64,000 nucleotides of DNA from Bacteriovoracaceae bacterium (GCA_013141065.1 JABFRR010000002.1:1-64000), one strand, 5' to 3'; positions 33,733-43,427 are shown, counted from the first letter of the stretch. Notes: a model not told the origin generated them from the letters alone. Numbers and translations: made by a program.

Positions 33733-33750
33733 TATGTTAAATCTAACATA
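33733..33750. promoter_or_regulatory. Palindrome upstream of hemF
   Basis: TATGTTA-AATC-TAACATA: perfect 7-bp arms with a 4-bp spacer, 23 bp before the hemF ATG. The arm-N4-arm layout resembles CRP/FNR-family operators. Regulator unknown. Confidence 0.45.
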
Positions 33751-33773
33751 AATATTATGAAGGACAACTGAAC

Positions 33774-34682
33774 ATGAAAAGTGATCATGAATTAGAAGCA
33801 AAGAAAGTCGATTTCCACCAACATGTGGTGAATTTGCAACAAAAAATCACAGAAGAACTAAGAAAGTGTGATCCTGAACTCAATCTCGTGGAAGATATCT
33901 GGGAGAGATCAGATTTCGAAGGATGCTCAGGCGGTGGTGGAATAACCAGGGCCTTTAGTGGATCTGTGATTGAAAATGCTGGTGTCAATACATCTTTAGT
34001 TTTTGGGGCAGTTGATCCAGCGTTTGCTTCAAAGCTCGGCGGCACTGGCAATACAATGTGGGCGGCGGGAATTTCACTTATTATTCATCCTCGAAATCCT
34101 CGGGTGCCAACTGTGCATGCAAATTTTCGAATGATACAAGCTGGTGAAAAATTTTGGTTTGGGGGAGGAGCTGACCTAACTCCTTTTTATCCACACCTAG
34201 AGGACTTTGCCTATTTTCATGGAGTCTGGAAAAAAGCGCTGGCACCTTACGGTCAATATGAAAAAATGAAAAATGAGTGTGACCACTATTTTACTAATAC
34301 GCACCGAAATAATGAAATGCGCGGTATCGGTGGATTTTTCTTTGATCATTTTAATACAGCTCATCTCGAAAATGATCTTGCCATGGTTAAGGATCTTTCA
34401 ACTTACTTTATAGATTCTTATTTTCCTATCGTCGCTAAAAGAAAAGACGAACTATTTGATTCAGAAGATGAAGACTTTCAATTGCATCGACGAGGTCGAT
34501 ATGTAGAATTTAATCTCTTGCATGATCGTGGTACAATGTTTGGATTAAAGACTAATGGCCGAACAGATTCTATATTGATTTCACTTCCAGCAAGAGCAAA
34601 GTTCACCTATAAATATTCACCTAAAGTGGGCAGCGTACATGAGCAGATGATGAAGTATTACTATCCTAAAGACTGGAACTAA
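33774..34682 (+). CDS. hemF: Oxygen-dependent coproporphyrinogen III oxidase
   Basis: A 302-residue haem-biosynthesis enzyme that converts coproporphyrinogen III to protoporphyrinogen IX using O2. Full-length match: WERSDFEGCSGGGGITRAF, MWAAGISLIIHPRNPRVPTVHANFR, FWFGGGADLTPFYPHLED, DHYFTNTHRNNEMRGIGGFFFDHF, GRYVEFNLLHDRGTMFGL. AAGGA lies 9 bp before the ATG. The palindrome upstream could mediate oxygen control. A DMT transporter follows 5 bp later in the same operon. Confidence 0.97.
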   Translation: MKSDHELEAKKVDFHQHVVNLQQKITEELRKCDPELNLVEDIWERSDFEGCSGGGGITRAFSGSVIENAGVNTSLVFGAVDPAFASKLGGTGNTMWAAGISLIIHPRNPRVPTVHANFRMIQAGEKFWFGGGADLTPFYPHLEDFAYFHGVWKKALAPYGQYEKMKNECDHYFTNTHRNNEMRGIGGFFFDHFNTAHLENDLAMVKDLSTYFIDSYFPIVAKRKDELFDSEDEDFQLHRRGRYVEFNLLHDRGTMFGLKTNGRTDSILISLPARAKFTYKYSPKVGSVHEQMMKYYYPKDWN

Positions 34683-34687
34683 AAAAA

Positions 34688-35587
34688 ATGGCACTTAATG
34701 TTTTGCTTCTCTTAACGGTCACCAGTATCTGGGGATTTGGCTTCATTGCCACTCGTTGGAGTTTGTCTGGACTTGATCCATACTGGGTAAATGCGCTTAG
34801 ATTTTCATTGGCAGGATTAGCTTCACTTCCTTTTTTATTTTATAAAAAATCATTTACGAGAAAAGATAATATACTAAAAAAATCATTTATAAGTTCAATC
34901 TTTTTATTGGGGATTTTACTTTTTCAGACCATCGGATTGGGCTTAACGACAGTGGCAAAAAGCGGATTTATTACGACACTTTACACTTTTTTTATTCCAA
35001 TCATCACGATTGTTTTATTTAAAAAAAAATATCGTCCGACATTTTGGCTTTTGATTTTTATGGCCATGAGTGGAATGGCCTTAATGTGTAATCTTGAAAT
35101 AAAAGATCTGAATTTAGGAGATTTTTTTACATTTATTTGTTCGATATGTGCAGCTTTTCATATTATTTACATAGGGATGGTCGTCAATACAATTGATTCC
35201 CCCATTGAATTTAACTTTCTCCAAAATTTTTTTGTCGCTTTATTATCAATTCCTATTGCCTTATTTTTTAAGGGAATGGTTAATATTGATGCTGTAATGG
35301 CATCTCCGGATGTTTTATTGGGGATATTTTATCTGGGTATTATTTCTAGTATGATTTCCTTTACGGCTCAAATAATAGCTCAGAAAAAAATTCCTGATCA
35401 TATTGCAGGTTTGATCTTTTTGACGGAATCACCTTTTGCTGCATTTTTTGGTTACATGATATTTAAAGAAAAACTGACAGAGATGAATTTATATGGCGCG
35501 GGCTTGATTATTCTTGCTGTTTGTCTCGTTCCAATTTTAGGAAGAGAAGTGACCGCAAGTGTAAAAACTCACGGTCACAGTCATTAA
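34688..35587 (+). CDS. EamA/DMT-family transporter
   Basis: 299 residues with about ten membrane segments and the two-fold EamA repeat: LLLTVTSIWGFGFIATRW starts the first half, and ISSMISFTAQIIAQKKI...LTESPFAAFFGYMIFKEKLT is the conserved end of the second. The C-terminal tail HGHSH is histidine-rich. Substrates in this family vary (amino acids, metabolites); none can be assigned. Coupled to hemF (5-bp gap) without its own ribosome site. Ends one base before the convergent lipoprotein gene. Confidence 0.85.
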   Translation: MALNVLLLLTVTSIWGFGFIATRWSLSGLDPYWVNALRFSLAGLASLPFLFYKKSFTRKDNILKKSFISSIFLLGILLFQTIGLGLTTVAKSGFITTLYTFFIPIITIVLFKKKYRPTFWLLIFMAMSGMALMCNLEIKDLNLGDFFTFICSICAAFHIIYIGMVVNTIDSPIEFNFLQNFFVALLSIPIALFFKGMVNIDAVMASPDVLLGIFYLGIISSMISFTAQIIAQKKIPDHIAGLIFLTESPFAAFFGYMIFKEKLTEMNLYGAGLIILAVCLVPILGREVTASVKTHGHSH

Positions 35588-36229
35588 CTATCTATTAAAT
35601 TTTTTGTAAACATTCATCATTTGTGACTTAATTTGTCCTTTCATGTCTAACATTAAAAGTACACCAGAGTTTTCTCCGTTTTCATCAGCACCAATTAAAG
35701 AAACTGTCCCAGCTCTTTTGTCACCGACATAATATCTAAAACTAGCGATAGCTCCATCAACACCAACTTTAGTTGGAAGAAAAATACCAAATACGTCTTT
35801 ACCTAAGTAAACAGACATGTTGTTAAATTTTTCAATTGAAAATGCTACGGCCGGAAGAGATCCTGTTTTAACACCTGGAAGGTTTCTTCCACCTGGAAGC
35901 TTCTGAGGGTCAAGAGCATCTAAGTTACCATCAATAATATCTTTTAGTGAAATCGATACTTGCATTAAAGTTCCACTTGATTGTAAATCAGGTGAAATTT
36001 CTAAAAATGAATATTTATATTTTGGAATGTTATAACGAAGACCACCATCAATTTGAATATTTTCAAAGACTGCAGAAATCATTAAATTATCTTGAAGTAA
36101 AGAAACCGTAGGTCCTTTCACTCCTGCGATATCAATGTTTGTTGAGTCATTCTTTCCACATGATGTAGCGAATCCTAGTGAAACTACTGTTGCAATTGTC
36201 AGTACTGATGTTTTCCATTTTGTTAACAT
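35588..36229 (-). CDS. Putative lipoprotein of unknown function
   Basis: About 213 residues. Signal LTKWKTSVLTIATVVSLGFATSC with the lipobox Cys (ATSC-GK). The mature part is beta-rich (IDIAGVKGPTVSLL, YKYSFLEISPDL), without family match. ATG at 36229 has AGGAG 9 bp upstream; the longer start is rejected because it would hide the signal peptide. A small ORF lies 70 bp upstream on the same strand and could share its promoter. Confidence 0.65.
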   Translation of the reverse strand: MLTKWKTSVLTIATVVSLGFATSCGKNDSTNIDIAGVKGPTVSLLQDNLMISAVFENIQIDGGLRYNIPKYKYSFLEISPDLQSSGTLMQVSISLKDIIDGNLDALDPQKLPGGRNLPGVKTGSLPAVAFSIEKFNNMSVYLGKDVFGIFLPTKVGVDGAIASFRYYVGDKRAGTVSLIGADENGENSGVLLMLDMKGQIKSQMMNVYKKFNR

Positions 36230-36299
36230 AAAAATGTTCTCCTGTTGGTTTTTTGAGGTAGTCTGTTTGGAAAACATTTCGGAGGACTTGCTTAAATAA

Positions 36300-36449
36300 T
36301 TAGGATCTATTTTCCCTTTGAAATTTATTTTTTAGGTATTCGATGATTTCTTCATCGCTTAGATGTGGTTGTTGAGTTCTTTGCTCAATAATGAGAGATT
36401 CGATTTTTGTTAAGATAACCAACAGAAGAGGGCAATTTTGAATGATCAT
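36300..36449 (-). CDS. Small protein (49 residues) with strong expression signals
   Basis: ATG at 36449 preceded by AGGAGG with 5-bp spacing. The product begins MIIQNCPLLLVILTKIESLI (hydrophobic or amphipathic helix) and continues with a charged tail (EEIIEYLKNKFQRENRS). No family is recognised. Immediately upstream is a TTGACA-N16-TATAAT promoter. Small membrane-associated regulator, leader-type peptide or structural small protein are all possible. It lies between the Nfu gene and the lipoprotein. Confidence 0.55.
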   Translation of the reverse strand: MIIQNCPLLLVILTKIESLIIEQRTQQPHLSDEEIIEYLKNKFQRENRS

Positions 36450-36466
36450 GAGATCCTCCTGTTGTT

Positions 36467-36494
36467 ATTATATAACAAATGTTAGGCATGTCAA
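36467..36494 (-). promoter_or_regulatory. Consensus sigma-70 promoter with an operator-like palindrome
   Basis: TTGACA (36489-36494), 16-bp spacer, TATAAT (36467-36472), all on the minus strand; both hexamers are perfect. TTGTTAT-tat-ATAACAA (36462-36478), with perfect 7-bp arms, covers the -10. Transcription would start about at the AGGAGG of the small ORF. Confidence 0.75.
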
Positions 36495-36519
36495 ACAATT
36501 TGATAAGTTCTAGATTTTA

Positions 36520-37110
36520 TTAAAATTCTGGAGCGATATAAACTTCGATCTCAGGATTGAGTTCATCTCTTAAAATCGCTCTTATGGCCTCTAGAGTGCC
36601 AGTGGTAGAACTCGGACAAGTGCCACAGGCTCCTTGGTATTTCACCATGAGAATATTGTCTTTGTAGGTGAGTGCTTGAATATCACCGCCATCACCTTGA
36701 AGTCCGGGACGAATTGTTTTATCTAAAATTAGTTCAATTTCAAGAAGCTCAGGCGAAAGATTTTTTCTTCTGTCTGCTTCTGGATTCGGATCATTGTAAT
36801 CTGCAGAGTGTGTTGGCATGACTTCTTTAAGAGTTTTAGTAATATTAATTTCAAGTGTATTCCAATCTTCGTAAGAAAATTTCGTGACGGCTATGACATT
36901 TTCAAAAAAATGAAGTTGGTCAATTCCACGAATTTTAAAAAGCTCTAATGCGAGTGTGTTTTCTCCACATTCACTTGGAGATTTGTAAGTAGAATTTCCA
37001 GTATTTTTAACTGGAATATTCAATATAAATTTTAAGGCATTAGGGTTTGGTGTAGGTTGAATATCAATGTCGATATCAATTTCAGTATTTGTATTAATTG
37101 TTTCACTCAT
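36520..37110 (-). CDS. Nfu-type iron-sulfur scaffold/carrier protein
   Basis: 196 residues with an N-terminal Nfu_N domain (PTPNPNALKFILN, 19-31; ENVIAVTKF) and a C-terminal NifU domain with the cluster-binding Cys162/Cys165 in GACGTCPSS. It carries Fe-S clusters from the SUF scaffold to target enzymes. It is the last gene of the suf operon, 10 bp after sufS. AAGGA supports the start. A short Ile/Asp-rich stretch (EIDIDIDIQ) precedes the domain. Confidence 0.9.
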   Translation of the reverse strand: MSETINTNTEIDIDIDIQPTPNPNALKFILNIPVKNTGNSTYKSPSECGENTLALELFKIRGIDQLHFFENVIAVTKFSYEDWNTLEINITKTLKEVMPTHSADYNDPNPEADRRKNLSPELLEIELILDKTIRPGLQGDGGDIQALTYKDNILMVKYQGACGTCPSSTTGTLEAIRAILRDELNPEIEVYIAPEF

Positions 37111-37120
37111 ATCAATTTCC

Positions 37121-38347
37121 TTATAATAAAAATTCGCGTGCTTTTTCTATACCTGTGATTAATGCATCGACATCTCTTTTATCATTGTAAAATGTAAAGC
37201 TGGCACGAGCAGCGGCTTTAATCCCAAAGCGTTTCATGAGAGGTTGAGTACAGTGATGTCCAGTTCGGATGGCAATTCCTTGTTTGTCTAAGAGTGTTCC
37301 TAAATCGTGAGGATGAATTCCTTCAATGACAAAAGAGAGAACTCCTGATTTTTCTTTTGCCTCTCCAATTATTCTTATGCCTTTAAGTTTTTTTATTTCA
37401 CTCGTCGCGTACTCTAAGAGTTCGTGTTCATAAAGTGCAATTTCTTCAAGCCCTATTTGAGAGACATAATCTAAAGCTGCCTTAAAGGCGATGACTTCTG
37501 CAATGACAGGTGTGCCAGCTTCAAATTTATTAGGTAAAATATTGTAAGTTGTTTTTTCAAATGTCACTTCTGAGATCATTGCTCCTCCTCCTTGATAAGG
37601 AGGCATCGCATTCAAAAGTTCTTCTTTGCCATATAAAATTCCAAGTCCATTTGGTCCATAGATTTTATGGGCAGAAAAAACTAAAAAATCACAATCTAAT
37701 TCAATTACGTCGATAGTTTGGTGAGCAATAGATTGAGCTGCATCCAAGCATACTTTTGCACCAACTGCGTGAGCGAGTTGAATGATTTCTTTGACTGGAT
37801 TGACTGTCCCTAATGTATTTGATGTATGGACAATCGAAACCATTTTCGTTTTTGTATTTAAAAGTTTTTTGAATTCGTCTAATTTGAGATTTCCCTGATC
37901 ATCTACAGGGATCACTTTAAGTATGGCCCCTTTTTTCTCACAAAGGATTTGCCAAGGAACTATATTTGAATGGTGCTCCATTTGGCTTAAAATGATTTCA
38001 TCACCCTTCGTGATAAAAGCTTCACCAAAAGAACTTGCTAATAAGTTGAGTGAGTCTGTTGTACCTTTTGTGTAAATAATTTCGTGACTGAATTTTGCGT
38101 GTATAAAATTTTGAATTGTCTGCCTAGTCTCTTCAAAACGACGGGTTCCTTCTTCGGAAAGACTATGAACTCCACGGTGAACATTGGCCACTTGGTGCTG
38201 GTAATAATGAGTGAGAGTTTCAATGACAATATTTGGTTTTAATGTAGTTGCCGCATTATCGAGATAGACCAATCTTTTGTTATTGACTAAAACATCTAGT
38301 TGAGGAAAATCTTTTTGAATTTTTTTAATATCTAATCGACTTTTCAT
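37121..38347 (-). CDS. sufS: Cysteine desulfurase SufS
   Basis: 408 residues. It frees sulfur from cysteine for Fe-S cluster assembly. Typical group II features: YLDNAATTLKP, HRGVHSLSEE, MEHHSNIVPWQ, SAHK with the PLP Lys228, YGPNGLGILYG, and the persulfide Cys366 in RTGHHCTQPLM. It overlaps sufD by 4 bp and lies between sufD and nfu. No SufE or SufU partner, which normally accepts the sulfur, is seen in this operon. Confidence 0.95.
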   Translation of the reverse strand: MKSRLDIKKIQKDFPQLDVLVNNKRLVYLDNAATTLKPNIVIETLTHYYQHQVANVHRGVHSLSEEGTRRFEETRQTIQNFIHAKFSHEIIYTKGTTDSLNLLASSFGEAFITKGDEIILSQMEHHSNIVPWQILCEKKGAILKVIPVDDQGNLKLDEFKKLLNTKTKMVSIVHTSNTLGTVNPVKEIIQLAHAVGAKVCLDAAQSIAHQTIDVIELDCDFLVFSAHKIYGPNGLGILYGKEELLNAMPPYQGGGAMISEVTFEKTTYNILPNKFEAGTPVIAEVIAFKAALDYVSQIGLEEIALYEHELLEYATSEIKKLKGIRIIGEAKEKSGVLSFVIEGIHPHDLGTLLDKQGIAIRTGHHCTQPLMKRFGIKAAARASFTFYNDKRDVDALITGIEKAREFLL

Positions 38348-39627
38348 AGGTTCATCTCGTCACTGTTTTTAATACCGTCCATTTTTTCAAACTTTTTCAT
38401 TGTAAGATTTGTGGCGAGTTTTTGAATGATTTGATTTTCAATTTTCATAATTACATCAAGTGCAAAACCAAGACAAAGCATTCTTTTGGCCTTTTCTTTA
38501 TTAATTCCTCTTGATTCTAGATAAAATTCTTCTTCTGGGGAGAGCTGACCAATAGTCGCGCCATGAGCACATTTGACGTCATCGGCCGCTACTAAAAGTT
38601 GAGGACGAGTATCGATATGGGCTTTTTTAGAAAGCATTAGATTCTTATTTAATTGATGAGAATTTACTTGTTGGGCATCTTTGGCAATGATTATTTTACC
38701 GGTAAAGACACCGTGTGATTCACCAGCTAAAAGTCCTTTAAAGAGTTGTTGTGACTCTGTGTGGGCGGCTTTGTGATTAATCGAAGAAAAAACATCACAA
38801 TGCTCACTTTCAGAGAGTGAAAAGAGACCATTGATCTGGGCCTCTGAGCCACTGGCATCAAGACTTGCATCGATATTATGGCGTGAAACGAGATTTCCTA
38901 AATCAATAGTCATAGAATAAAAACGTGAATCTTTAGAAAGTTTCGCTTTTGTGAGGCCAATATGAGTAGAGTGAGCTGCTTCATGCTGAATTTTTACATG
39001 CTCTATCTTTGCATTTTTATCAATAATAAAATTTGTTGAACTATTTGTTGTGTATTGGAAAAGTGAGTTCTGAGTGGAAGTAAAGATTTCCACAAAAGAA
39101 GCTTGAGAGAATTTTTCTGCTTTTATATTAATTCTTGGAGTTGAAATCTTATTTACTCCGTTTTCATCAACTTGATGAATAATGGTGATGGGATAATCAA
39201 ATACTGAATTTTGAGAAACTTTTAAAAATAAAGGAGACAGTGCCGTGCTGAAATTGAGTGCATCAAAAGTGTCAAAAAAACTTGTCGAAAAAACTTGTTG
39301 ATCGACACTTAATCCCTCAGGAAGAGTGGAGTGGAATTGGTTAAATATTCCATTGTTTAAAACTATCACTGCACGAGCATCTAAGATTAGGCTTTCATCT
39401 TGAATTTTTTTAGCTTCTGTTTTTAAGTTTGTAAAAAAACGAGGCGAGATATTTTTTGCAATATTGGTATATTTCCAGTCTTCCATTTTTTTTGATGGCA
39501 GTCCGTTGTTTTTAAAAATATCTAGGGCGTCACTCATTGCTTTGTTATAGCTTGTACCCAAGTCTTGGGAGATTTTAGTGATGTCACTTGCACTTTTTAG
39601 TAATTCAGTTTGTAAAATAGTTTCCAT
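38344..39627 (-). CDS. sufD: Fe-S assembly scaffold subunit SufD
   Basis: 427 residues. The SufBD family beta-helix is recognisable from KKMEDWKYTNIAKNIS (helical N-terminus), GVFTGKIIIAKDAQQVNSHQLNKNLML, ADDVKCAHGATIGQLSPEEEFYLESRG (conserved His and the C-terminal helix) and RMLCLGFALDVI. Forms the SufBC2D complex with the neighbouring genes. It lies 21 bp after sufC. Confidence 0.95.
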   Translation of the reverse strand: METILQTELLKSASDITKISQDLGTSYNKAMSDALDIFKNNGLPSKKMEDWKYTNIAKNISPRFFTNLKTEAKKIQDESLILDARAVIVLNNGIFNQFHSTLPEGLSVDQQVFSTSFFDTFDALNFSTALSPLFLKVSQNSVFDYPITIIHQVDENGVNKISTPRINIKAEKFSQASFVEIFTSTQNSLFQYTTNSSTNFIIDKNAKIEHVKIQHEAAHSTHIGLTKAKLSKDSRFYSMTIDLGNLVSRHNIDASLDASGSEAQINGLFSLSESEHCDVFSSINHKAAHTESQQLFKGLLAGESHGVFTGKIIIAKDAQQVNSHQLNKNLMLSKKAHIDTRPQLLVAADDVKCAHGATIGQLSPEEEFYLESRGINKEKAKRMLCLGFALDVIMKIENQIIQKLATNLTMKKFEKMDGIKNSDEMNL

Positions 39628-39648
39628 GTATTCTCTTATATATTCAAT

Positions 39649-40437
39649 TTAGTGAGTTTGTTTTTCTGCGTGTTCTTTTATGACCCAGTCATAGCCTTTT
39701 TCTTCAAGCTCAAGTGCTAATTCTTTACCACCAGATTTGATTATTTCACCTTGATAAAGAACATGAACATAATCTGGAACTATAAAATCAAGCAGTCTTT
39801 GATAATGAGTCACTAATATTGTCGCATTAAAGCGGCTTCTCAAAGCGTTTACACCTTTTGCCACAATCTTAAGAGCGTCTATATCAAGACCCGAATCGGT
39901 TTCGTCTAAAAGAGCAAGTCGAGGGTTTAAAACGGCCATTTGCAGAATTTCATTTTTCTTTTTTTCTCCACCAGAAAATCCAGTATTGACTGGGCGATCT
40001 AAAAAGGCTTCATTCATTTCTAAGAGTTCAAGTTTCGGTTTTAAAAAAGTCCTAAAGTCACTGGCGGACATTTCTGGAGCCCCGTTATACTTACATGTTT
40101 CATTGAAGGCTTCATGGAGAAAATTAAAATTGCTGACCCCTGGAATTTCTACTGGGTACTGAAAACCTAAAAATATTCCGCTTTTTGCTCTTTCATCAGC
40201 TTCGAGTTCAAAAAGATTTTTATCTTTTGCATTTATTTTAAAACTTATTGTTCCTTGAGTGACTTGAAAAGCTGGGTGACCGGCAATCACTTTTGAAAGT
40301 GTACTCTTACCAGAACCGTTAGGGCCCATGATGGCGTGGACTTCACCAGCTTTAACTGTGAGATTTATTCCTTTTAATATTTCTTTAGCCTCTCCATTGA
40401 TATTGACAGCGGCGTGGAGATCTTTAACTTCAATCAT
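39649..40437 (-). CDS. sufC: Fe-S assembly ATPase SufC
   Basis: 262-residue ABC-type ATPase. Walker A GPNGSGKSTL (about 37-46), signature FSGGEKKKNEILQMA, Walker B ALLDETDSGLD, switch His in LVTHYQR. SufC drives conformational change in SufB/SufD during cluster assembly. 20-bp gap from sufB. Confidence 0.97.
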   Translation of the reverse strand: MIEVKDLHAAVNINGEAKEILKGINLTVKAGEVHAIMGPNGSGKSTLSKVIAGHPAFQVTQGTISFKINAKDKNLFELEADERAKSGIFLGFQYPVEIPGVSNFNFLHEAFNETCKYNGAPEMSASDFRTFLKPKLELLEMNEAFLDRPVNTGFSGGEKKKNEILQMAVLNPRLALLDETDSGLDIDALKIVAKGVNALRSRFNATILVTHYQRLLDFIVPDYVHVLYQGEIIKSGGKELALELEEKGYDWVIKEHAEKQTH

Positions 40438-40457
40438 AAACTTATTCCTTCTTTAAC

Positions 40458-41885
40458 TTAACCAATACTATTTTCTAATTTCATTTCTATTAATTTGACG
40501 GCTTCAACCGAGAACTCTAGAGGAAGTTCTTTGAATACATCTTTGCAAAAACCATTAACGATCATTGAGATACATTTTTCTTCTGAAAGTCCTCTAGACT
40601 GAAGATAAAACAATTGCTCTTCTGAAATTTTAGATGTGGAAGCTTCATGTTCGACCACGGCCGTATTATTTTTAACGTCTATATAGGGAAAAGTGTTAGC
40701 TCGTGCCTTATCACCTATAAGCATAGAATCACATTGTGAATAATTTCGGGCTCCTGTTGCACTTGGATTTATTTTCACAAGTCCGCGATAATTATTTTCT
40801 GACTGCTCTGCTGAAATCCCCTTTGAGATTATAGTGGACTTGGTATTTTTACCAATGTGAACCATTTTTGTTCCAGTATCTGCTTGCATAAAATTATTTG
40901 TGAGCGCGACTGAGTAAAAGGCTCCTTCTGAATTATCTCCTATGAGGTTACATGAGGGATATTTCCAAGTAATGGCCGAGCCCGCTTCAACTTGAGTCCA
41001 AGAGATTTTTGAATTGACTCCCACACAGTTACCACGTTTAGTGACGAAATTATAAATTCCACCAACTCCATTTTTGTCTCCGGCGTACCAGTTTTGAACT
41101 GTGGAGTATTTTATTTCTGCATTATCTAAAGCTACCAATTCAACAATTGCAGCATGAAGTTGATTTTCATCTCTTTGTGGTGCTGTACATCCCTCGAGAT
41201 AATTCACAAATGATCCTTCTTCCGCAATGATGAGAGTTCTTTCAAATTGCCCAGTTTCTTTTGCATTTATTCGAAAATAAGTAGAGAGATCGAGAGGGCA
41301 TTTAACTCCCTTTGGAATATAGACGAAAGATCCATCAGAAAAAACTGCGGCATTTAGAGCTGCAAAAAAATTATCTGAATGAGGTACTACAGTGCCGAGA
41401 TACTTTTTTACTAATTCAGGGTGCTCTTTGACGGCTTCTGATATTGAACAAAAAATGACTCCCACTTTTTCTAATTCTACTTTATGGGTAGTGACCACCG
41501 AGACTGAATCAAAGACAGCGTCAACTGCGACACCACTGATTCTCTTTTGTTCATTTAAAGGTATTCCTAGTTTTTCAAAAGTCGCCAAGAGTTCAGGATC
41601 AATTTCATCCAAGCTCATAACGGCGTCTTTCTTTTTTGGAGCCGAATAATAATAAAGAGCTTGGTAGTCTATATCGGGTATTTCTAATTTCGCCCAGGTC
41701 GGGGACTTCATTCCTAACCAGTGTTTGTAAGCTTTTAATCTAAAATCTAAAAGCCAAACTGGTTCGTCTTTTTTAGCCGAAATCATTCGAACAATTTCTT
41801 CACTTAAGCCTTTTGGAAAAGCTTCTGTTTCAATATCAGTGAAAAATCCGTATTTGTAGTCTGAATTTAAAATATCAGTGCTCAT
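40458..41885 (-). CDS. sufB: Fe-S assembly scaffold subunit SufB
   Basis: 475 residues, usual length. Key matches: [63 protein letters not shown] region, [63 protein letters not shown], and the conserved cysteine [11 protein letters not shown]. SufB builds the cluster on the SufBCD complex. It overlaps the Rrf2 regulator by 4 bp. Confidence 0.97.
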   Translation of the reverse strand: MSTDILNSDYKYGFFTDIETEAFPKGLSEEIVRMISAKKDEPVWLLDFRLKAYKHWLGMKSPTWAKLEIPDIDYQALYYYSAPKKKDAVMSLDEIDPELLATFEKLGIPLNEQKRISGVAVDAVFDSVSVVTTHKVELEKVGVIFCSISEAVKEHPELVKKYLGTVVPHSDNFFAALNAAVFSDGSFVYIPKGVKCPLDLSTYFRINAKETGQFERTLIIAEEGSFVNYLEGCTAPQRDENQLHAAIVELVALDNAEIKYSTVQNWYAGDKNGVGGIYNFVTKRGNCVGVNSKISWTQVEAGSAITWKYPSCNLIGDNSEGAFYSVALTNNFMQADTGTKMVHIGKNTKSTIISKGISAEQSENNYRGLVKINPSATGARNYSQCDSMLIGDKARANTFPYIDVKNNTAVVEHEASTSKISEEQLFYLQSRGLSEEKCISMIVNGFCKDVFKELPLEFSVEAVKLIEMKLENSIG

Positions 41886-42331
41886 AGCTGGGCCTCAATT
41901 GTTGTAGGTTGATTAAATTCCACGCCTAATAAAAGCTCGGCCAAAGTGAGCTTATGAAGGAAAGTGTTAAGTTTTTGATTGAGATTTTCCACTGGAGTTG
42001 AAATGTTGCATTTGCCGAGAAGTTCACATGTTCCTCTGTGTGAGGTGCAAACTCTACCGACTGATTCCTTGCCCTCAATCATGAGCACTAGTTCCATATA
42101 GGTAATTTTTTCGAGAGATTTATTAAGCGTATATCCGCCTTTTATTCCTTTAACTGAAGTGAGAATGTCATGTCCATTCATAACCTGCATGACCTTAGCA
42201 GTTGTGTCAAAAGGAGTTTGAAATTCATCACAAATTTCTCTGGCAGAAATGAGACTACCGGAAGAGTTTTTATCGGCCATGAACTTCAAAACCATCAAGG
42301 CGTATTCAACTTTTTTGTTAATTTTAAGCAT
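41882..42331 (-). CDS. Rrf2-family regulator of the suf operon (SufR/IscR-like)
   Basis: About 149 residues. Winged HTH ([61 protein letters not shown]) and a three-cysteine motif C-x6-C-x5-C ([16 protein letters not shown]), suited to bind a [2Fe-2S] cluster. As first gene of the operon it is expected to repress or activate suf genes according to Fe-S status. Start at 42331 follows GGGG with 7-bp spacing; a longer frame is unlikely. Confidence 0.85.
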   Translation of the reverse strand: MLKINKKVEYALMVLKFMADKNSSGSLISAREICDEFQTPFDTTAKVMQVMNGHDILTSVKGIKGGYTLNKSLEKITYMELVLMIEGKESVGRVCTSHRGTCELLGKCNISTPVENLNQKLNTFLHKLTLAELLLGVEFNQPTTIEAQL

Positions 42332-42385
42332 GAGAAAGCCCCATTTTGTGTACCATTTGGCGAGAGTGTAGCTCAAAATACGTCA

Positions 42386-42432
42386 AAAATAAACTTATTT
42401 ATAGATAGACAGTGCTAATTTAAAATAAACTT
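42386..42432. repeat. Direct repeat upstream of the suf operon
   Basis: AAAATAAACTT occurs at 42386-42396 and again at 42422-42432, 36 bp apart start to start, in the divergent region between the Rrf2 regulator and the rhomboid gene. Candidate regulator sites by position. Confidence 0.4.
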
Positions 42433-42503
42433 CCTTGGATTAATTAACTCAATACGGTAATAGTGGGAAGTAAATTGATAAGGACTATAGATTAAGGAAC
42501 TCA

Positions 42504-43406
42504 ATGCATATTGTTGGTGAATTGCGTGATAAAAAATTAATTGAGCAAATGAGGGATGAGCTTTTTTCCAAGGGAATAAGTGCGAATTCTCACTATAACC
42601 AAACAGAAGATATGTATTATTTAACGGTCGATGAGATGCATGAATTGCTTCCTGCCCAGGACTATTACAGGGTCAAATTAGGGATTAAAAAACCGATTGA
42701 AGTCGATGAAGAATGGGTAAAAATCAAGAGCTTACCAAGAGGGAAGATTACCTACACCATTGTCGTGGTTTGCATTGTTCTCTATTTGATGAGTCTAGGT
42801 GATGGGGGAAAGAAGTTTTTTGACTTACTTTTTATGGGGAATCCAGCAAACGATTTTCTGATGGAAATCAAAAGTGGACAAATTTGGAGAATCCTCACTC
42901 CCATATTTTTGCACCTGTCATTTTTTCACATATTATTTAACATGCTTTGGTTTAAAGACTTGGGTTACCTAATCGAGTTTAAATTTGGAAAAAACCAGTT
43001 ACTTTTACTCATTGGAGTGAGTGGTGTGGTTTCAAATTTTTCACAGTATTTGGTGAGTGGGCCTTCTTTTGGTGGAATGTCTGGAGTTCTCTATGCCATG
43101 TTAGGATTTATTTGGGTTTACAAAAGTGTCCATACGGCTTTTGATTACTCACTACCCGCGAGAGATATTACAATAATGGTAGGATGGCTTTTGTTGTGCT
43201 TGACGGGTTTTTTAGGCCCAATTGCTAACACGGCACATGCGAGCGGTCTTTTCGTTGGTATGCTTTATGCTTTAATTTTGGCACCCGAAAAATGGGGGAA
43301 AAAGCATATCAAGTATTTTTTCATGGCAGTTTTATTTTTAACTTTCACTGTCGGAGTTGAGGGTATAAAACTAGGCGGGCGGTACTTTGTAAGACTTTGG
43401 TTTTAA
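42504..43406 (+). CDS. Rhomboid intramembrane serine protease
   Basis: 300 residues with about six or seven membrane segments. Catalytic Ser193 in GGMSGVLYA and His245 in NTAHASGLF; upstream HLSFFHILFNMLWF supplies the oxyanion-site His and Asn. The N-terminal 80-residue cytoplasmic domain (GELRDKKLIEQMRDELFSKG...) looks like the accessory domain of GlpG. It cleaves membrane proteins within their TM helices. AAGGA lies 6 bp before the start. Divergent from the suf operon. Confidence 0.92.
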   Translation: MHIVGELRDKKLIEQMRDELFSKGISANSHYNQTEDMYYLTVDEMHELLPAQDYYRVKLGIKKPIEVDEEWVKIKSLPRGKITYTIVVVCIVLYLMSLGDGGKKFFDLLFMGNPANDFLMEIKSGQIWRILTPIFLHLSFFHILFNMLWFKDLGYLIEFKFGKNQLLLLIGVSGVVSNFSQYLVSGPSFGGMSGVLYAMLGFIWVYKSVHTAFDYSLPARDITIMVGWLLLCLTGFLGPIANTAHASGLFVGMLYALILAPEKWGKKHIKYFFMAVLFLTFTVGVEGIKLGGRYFVRLWF

Positions 43407-43427
43407 AATTTTTAAGGAGAAATAATA

